Source: an uncultured Clostridia bacterium (GTDB lineage Bacteria > Bacillota > Clostridia > Oscillospirales > Ruminococcaceae). From it: a DNA stretch of 9,077 bases. Positions 6,082 to 9,077 of this stretch are shown here, piece after piece. The notes under the pieces are model-generated. The model did no database searches. It saw only the letters and a list, made by a program, of their open reading frames with translations, and was not told the DNA's origin. Each line of letters begins with the position of its first letter. Positions within the stretch are counted from its first letter, which is position 1. The DNA lies in the NCBI GenBank assembly GCA_947302065.1, contig CAMYUO010000043.1, positions 1-9,077 on the forward strand, written 5' to 3'. Position numbers and translations under genes: made by a program.

Positions 6082-7170
6082 TTATTCGTTCCTGTTCTTC
6101 ATAATGCTTACAAAAATCTTGAATCCCGACTTGCTTGGTGTAATGTTGAGCACGCCGCCGAGTGAGCGCACCCTGTCGTGCATGTTTTCAAGCCCGATGC
6201 CGCCGCCCGAAATGTTCTCCGGGCATTCGCCGTTGTCGTCAATGCTCAGCGTGCACATCGCAGGATGCTCACGCACGATGATGTTGACACTGTCGCCGCT
6301 TGAATGCTTGATGATGTTGTTGACAGCCTCTTTGACTATCGCAATGAAACAGTATTTCACCTTGCCGTTTATGTGACCCTGTACATCATAATCAAAGTGT
6401 ACCTTGTAATCCTCTTTCAAAGGCGAGATCGCATCGAGCAGACTGCTCTCAAGGTCAATGGAATCGTCGTGCAGGTCGTGAACACTCTTGCGGATAGATG
6501 TCATCGCCTCGTCAAGCGTTGATTTTACGCTGTCCAGAGGCTCTTTCAAGTTCTCGTCCTTGTTGATTATCTGTATCGCACCCATTTGCAGTATCGTTCT
6601 TGTGAGCATATGCCCGACGTTGTCGTGTATCTCACGGGCAATGCGGTTACGCTCCTTGAGCATCGCAAGGTGTATCTCGTTGTCCTGCGCCTCGATTATC
6701 TGCTCGTTTTTGCGGATAAGCTCGTTTGAAAACTCCACCGCATCGTCACGGGTAACAATCAGCTTGTTCGCAAGCTCCTGCGAACGCCTGCTGAGCATTT
6801 CTATCATCACCGCCGCACCGCAGAACGCTGTGACCATTACGACCATAGAGTATTTTCCGTCAACTGCATGCATTATAAGCGCCGCTGCCGCAGGAATTGC
6901 AAGCGGATAGAGCTTTCGCCGTGAGATGTCATAAGCCGAAAGCGGAATGAACATCGCAAAGCATGGGTGCGTAAAGCAGGCGGCAAGATATGCGCCTGTC
7001 AGCAGATACTGCGCCGCCTTGTTCTTTGCCACGGGCGTGATGCAGCCGACAGTCATCGCCGTCAGCAGTGCCACAACGGGCATCGCCGCAGCATAATCGG
7101 TATCTATCAGACAGGTGGAGCACACCAGAGTTATTATCAGTTTTTCTACCAGTTCAGATATTGTGTCCAC
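6082..7170 (-). CDS. Membrane sensor histidine kinase, HisKA_3 (LiaS/DesK/NarX) type
   Basis: A 362-residue sensor kinase. Residues about 9-125 are hydrophobic, with some five or six membrane segments and short loops, so there is no large outside sensor domain; sensing is probably within the membrane or indirect. A charged helical linker (about 128-175) leads to the dimerisation/phosphorylation motif ERNRIAREIHDNVGH with phospho-acceptor H182. The ATPase domain shows EAVNNIIKH (N285), SIDDNGE (D312) and GGGIGLENM (322-330). The start is the GTG at 7170: an in-frame stop lies just upstream (7180-7182), and no later start has a better ribosome binding site. Its own site is poor (GCGGGG abuts the GTG), and the leader from the predicted promoter is only about 21 bases, so the start is the least certain part. 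It is followed after one base by its response regulator. Confidence 0.94.
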   Translation of the reverse strand: MDTISELVEKLIITLVCSTCLIDTDYAAAMPVVALLTAMTVGCITPVAKNKAAQYLLTGAYLAACFTHPCFAMFIPLSAYDISRRKLYPLAIPAAAALIMHAVDGKYSMVVMVTAFCGAAVMIEMLSRRSQELANKLIVTRDDAVEFSNELIRKNEQIIEAQDNEIHLAMLKERNRIAREIHDNVGHMLTRTILQMGAIQIINKDENLKEPLDSVKSTLDEAMTSIRKSVHDLHDDSIDLESSLLDAISPLKEDYKVHFDYDVQGHINGKVKYCFIAIVKEAVNNIIKHSSGDSVNIIVREHPAMCTLSIDDNGECPENISGGGIGLENMHDRVRSLGGVLNITPSKSGFKIFVSIMKNRNE

Positions 7171-7197
7171 CCCCGCTTTTTATTTTTCTCAACAAAT

Positions 7198-7227
7198 ATG
7201 ATAGCACATTTATGCGTAAGTTGTCAA
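7198..7227 (-). promoter_or_regulatory. Promoter of the kinase/regulator operon
   Basis: On the minus strand, a perfect -35 TTGACA (7227-7222) is followed after 18 bases by TATCAT (7203-7198), one mismatch from the -10 consensus. Transcription would begin near 7191, leaving a leader of about 21 bases before the GTG at 7170. It is read directly from sequence; activity is inferred. Confidence 0.8.
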
Positions 7228-7245
7228 TCGCAAAAGAATATTACA

Positions 7246-7290
7246 TTTGTCATATCGCTTTGTTACTCTGTTCACTTACAATATGACAAA
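7246..7290. promoter_or_regulatory. Inverted repeat, candidate operator in divergent control region
   Basis: TTTGTCATAT (7246-7255) and ATATGACAAA (7281-7290) are perfect reverse complements, with centres 35 bp apart. The right arm lies between the -35 and -10 of the exporter promoter; the left arm lies upstream of that -35 and about 60 bp upstream of the predicted kinase start site. The 25-base spacer and the untranscribed position argue for protein binding to DNA rather than an RNA hairpin. The neighbouring response regulator is the obvious candidate binder; that is inference. Confidence 0.6.
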
Positions 7291-7304
7291 CGGCGTGATA
7301 TAAT
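7275..7304 (+). promoter_or_regulatory. Promoter of the ABC exporter operon (extended -10)
   Basis: A perfect -10 TATAAT (7299-7304) is preceded by TG one base upstream (TGATATAAT), an extended -10. The best -35 is CTTACA (7275-7280, 4 of 6 consensus bases, 18-base spacing), which is weak. A strong -10 with a poor -35 fits a regulated promoter. Expected start is near 7311, giving a leader of about 40 bases. Confidence 0.8.
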
Positions 7305-7339
7305 GTAGTTACAGTAAGAAAAACAAAACAAAAACTATG

Positions 7340-7344
7340 GGAGG
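7340..7344 (+). promoter_or_regulatory. Ribosome binding site that sets the ABC ATPase start
   Basis: GGAGG lies 7 bases before the ATG at 7352. An in-frame ATG at 7337 overlaps this site and has no ribosome binding site of its own, so 7352 is the likely start. Confidence 0.85.
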
Positions 7345-7351
7345 AACAATT

Positions 7352-8299
7352 ATGGCACAGACAGTAGTTAAGATCAACAATCTGGTGAAAAGATACAAGG
7401 AACTCATCGCAGTTGACCACTTCGATCTGGAGATAAAGCAGGGCGAGGTGTTCGGCTTGCTCGGACCTAACGGCTCGGGCAAAACGACAACGATAAACTG
7501 TCTGCTTTCACTGCTCGATTTTGACAAGGGCGAGATCGAGATCTTCGGCGAGAAGATGACCCCGACAAACTACGCTCTCAAAAAGCGCATCGGAGTTATC
7601 TCACAGAACGTTGCAGTCTACGACGAGCTGACAGTATACGAGAACATCGACTATTTCTGCGGACTTTACATCACCGACAAAGCTACAAGAAAGAAATACG
7701 TTGACGATGCGATAAAGTTCGTAGGGCTTGAGGATTTCCTCAAATTCAGACCCAAGAAGCTGTCGGGCGGTCTTCTGAGACGACTCAACATTGCCTGCGG
7801 CATCGCTCACAAGCCCGAGCTTATAATCCTCGACGAGCCGACCGTTGCAGTTGACCCGCAGAGCAGAAACAGGATACTCGAGGGCATACTTGAACTCAAC
7901 GCACAGGGTGCTACTATTATATATACATCGCACTATATGGAAGAGGTCGAGCAGATATGCTCACGCATCGCAATAATGGACAAGGGCAAGAACATCGCAC
8001 TCGGCACAAAGGCAGAGCTTAAAAAGATGATAAGAAACACCGAGACAGTCTCGATAGAAACAGCCGAGCCGGAAGACGAGATAATCGCAAAGATGAAAGA
8101 TCTGCCTCACGTTTACGATGTGGACTACAAGGACGGAAAGATATTCGTTTACTGCTCCGGCGGCAAGCACAACCTCATCAGGATACTCGGAGTCCTGCAG
8201 GAAAAGGATATCCACTTCGGCAGAGTTTATTCCGAGCTTCCGACACTCAACGACGTGTTCCTTGAGATAACAGGCAAACAGCTCAGAGACAGCGAATAA
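7352..8299 (+). CDS. ABC transporter ATP-binding protein (exporter type)
   Basis: A 315-residue ATPase counted from ATG 7352, beginning MAQTVVKI. It should power an ABC-2 type exporter from the cytoplasmic face of the membrane. Motifs in order: Walker A GPNGSGKTT (38-46), Q-loop SQNVAVYDE (Q85), signature LSGGLLRRLN (137-146, with leucine where the usual motif has glutamine), Walker B LIILDEPT (157-164, catalytic E162), D-loop VAVDP and H-loop YTSHYMEE (H194). After about residue 225 comes an extra C-terminal domain seen in drug- and peptide-export ATPases. An in-frame ATG at 7337 would add five residues but overlaps the ribosome binding site. The permease follows after 25 bases. The substrate is unknown; the DrrA/BcrA/YhaQ-like export class is the best fit. 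Confidence 0.94.
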   Translation: MAQTVVKINNLVKRYKELIAVDHFDLEIKQGEVFGLLGPNGSGKTTTINCLLSLLDFDKGEIEIFGEKMTPTNYALKKRIGVISQNVAVYDELTVYENIDYFCGLYITDKATRKKYVDDAIKFVGLEDFLKFRPKKLSGGLLRRLNIACGIAHKPELIILDEPTVAVDPQSRNRILEGILELNAQGATIIYTSHYMEEVEQICSRIAIMDKGKNIALGTKAELKKMIRNTETVSIETAEPEDEIIAKMKDLPHVYDVDYKDGKIFVYCSGGKHNLIRILGVLQEKDIHFGRVYSELPTLNDVFLEITGKQLRDSE

Positions 8300-8324
8300 C
8301 GAGAGACAAAAAAGGAGAAACAGT

Positions 8325-9077
8325 ATGTTCAGGCACAATTTCAAATATGACCTTATCACTTCACTGAGGGTCAAAGAAGTCATTCTCTGGCTCATCATAT
8401 ATCCGATAGCGCTGGGCACTTTCTTCAAGGTGGCTTTCGGTAATATCTACGATAACGACATCAGGTTCTCGACCGTCAAGACCGCCGTTGTTGTCACAAG
8501 CGAGGAAAACGGCAAAACTTTCAAACAGGTGGCTGACAAGATGGAGAATGAGGACGATGCGATGTTCTCTTTCGTCTACACCGATAAGGAAGACGCAATG
8601 AAACAGCTCGAGAAAGAGGACGTGCGAGGCGTGATCTTCGTTGACGACAAGCTTTCGCTGACGGTATCCTCAAACAGCCTCAAAAGCACGATGCTTGAAA
8701 AGTTCGTTGAAAAATACAACCTCAACGCAAAGATAATCGGCGACGCTGTAAAGAACGATCCTTCAAAGATAGAAGCGGTTTCAAAGACGCTCAGCGAGGA
8801 GCTTAGCACAGTAAAGACAGAGGCTCTTTCGGACGGCAACACGAATATGTATGACCAGTATTTCTACAACCTGCTCGCAATGGTCGCACTGTTCGGAACT
8901 ATCACAGGTCTGCACGTTGCAACGCACAATCAGGGCAACCTTTCGGCACTCGGCGCAAGAAAGTGCATCTCACCCACACCAAAGAGCAAGACTATCCTCT
9001 CCTGTCTGTGCGCAACATTCGTTGTTCAGGCGATCTGCATGATCATCGCACTGACATTCATCATCCTGGTTCTGCGT
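8325..9077 (+). CDS. ABC-2 type permease, partial (cut by window end)
   Basis: An open frame of 251 codons runs without a stop from ATG 8325 to the last base; the gene continues beyond the window. AAGGAG at 8312-8317 lies 7 bases before the ATG. The protein begins MFRHNFKYDLITSL, then a first membrane segment (about 19-39, VILWLIIYPIALGTFFKVAF). A long hydrophilic, charged region (about 43-175) probably faces outside. A second segment follows (about 180-200, FYNLLAMVALFGTITGL), then a third hydrophobic stretch reaching the edge (about 226-251). This layout, one segment, a large outer domain, then a cluster of segments, is typical of ABC-2 membrane_3 type permeases. It lies 25 bases after the ATPase and shares its operon. 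Family fit is good; the substrate is unknown. Confidence 0.9.
   Translation, partial: MFRHNFKYDLITSLRVKEVILWLIIYPIALGTFFKVAFGNIYDNDIRFSTVKTAVVVTSEENGKTFKQVADKMENEDDAMFSFVYTDKEDAMKQLEKEDVRGVIFVDDKLSLTVSSNSLKSTMLEKFVEKYNLNAKIIGDAVKNDPSKIEAVSKTLSEELSTVKTEALSDGNTNMYDQYFYNLLAMVALFGTITGLHVATHNQGNLSALGARKCISPTPKSKTILSCLCATFVVQAICMIIALTFIILVLR

Noticed and set aside
7337..7351. Earlier ATG for the ABC ATPase at 7337
   Set aside because: It overlaps the GGAGG ribosome binding site that serves the ATG at 7352 and has none of its own.
1..9077. CRISPR array, tRNA, rRNA, transposase or phage gene
   Set aside because: No regularly spaced repeats, no tRNA-like fold with a CCA-type end, no rRNA sequence and no recombinase motifs were found on reading the window.

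Overview
The window looks like chromosomal DNA from a Gram-positive anaerobe of class Clostridia, most like Ruminococcus or related Oscillospiraceae. This is inferred from three things: a Pol I without proofreading residues, strong AAGGAG-type ribosome binding sites, and intergenic hairpin repeats of a style I associate with that group. No search was possible, so the taxon is an inference. No rRNA, tRNA, CRISPR array, transposase or phage gene was seen.

Layout: (1) 1-87 is the tail of an upstream intergenic region with a hairpin and the polA ribosome binding site. (2) 88-2637 is a complete polA. (3) 2641-2767 holds a two-hairpin repeat, followed by an A/C-rich, G-poor leader. (4) 2924-5239 is a tight three-gene chemotaxis-type operon, cheR-cheB-cheW, closed by a clean intrinsic terminator at 5239-5266. 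(5) 5321-5455 holds a second copy of the two-hairpin repeat, inverted, just past the stop of a minus-strand gene. (6) 7170-5460 (minus) is a two-component system: a membrane histidine kinase (HisKA_3 type) and a LuxR/NarL-type response regulator. (7) 7171-7351 is a divergent control region with a promoter on each strand and a perfect 10-bp inverted repeat. (8) 7352 to the window end (plus) is an ABC exporter operon: an ATPase, then an ABC-2 type permease cut off by the window edge.

Two functional modules are visible besides polA. CheR and CheB should add and remove methyl groups on chemoreceptors and CheW should couple receptors to CheA, but no cheA, cheY or receptor gene is present here, so the partners must lie elsewhere. 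The kinase/regulator pair and the divergent exporter form the familiar arrangement in which a membrane sensor controls a neighbouring ABC exporter. The inverted repeat between them is the best candidate operator. The most unusual structure is the composite repeat, found twice in opposite orientation, each copy directly behind a stop codon, with matched base changes in the two arms of its first hairpin.
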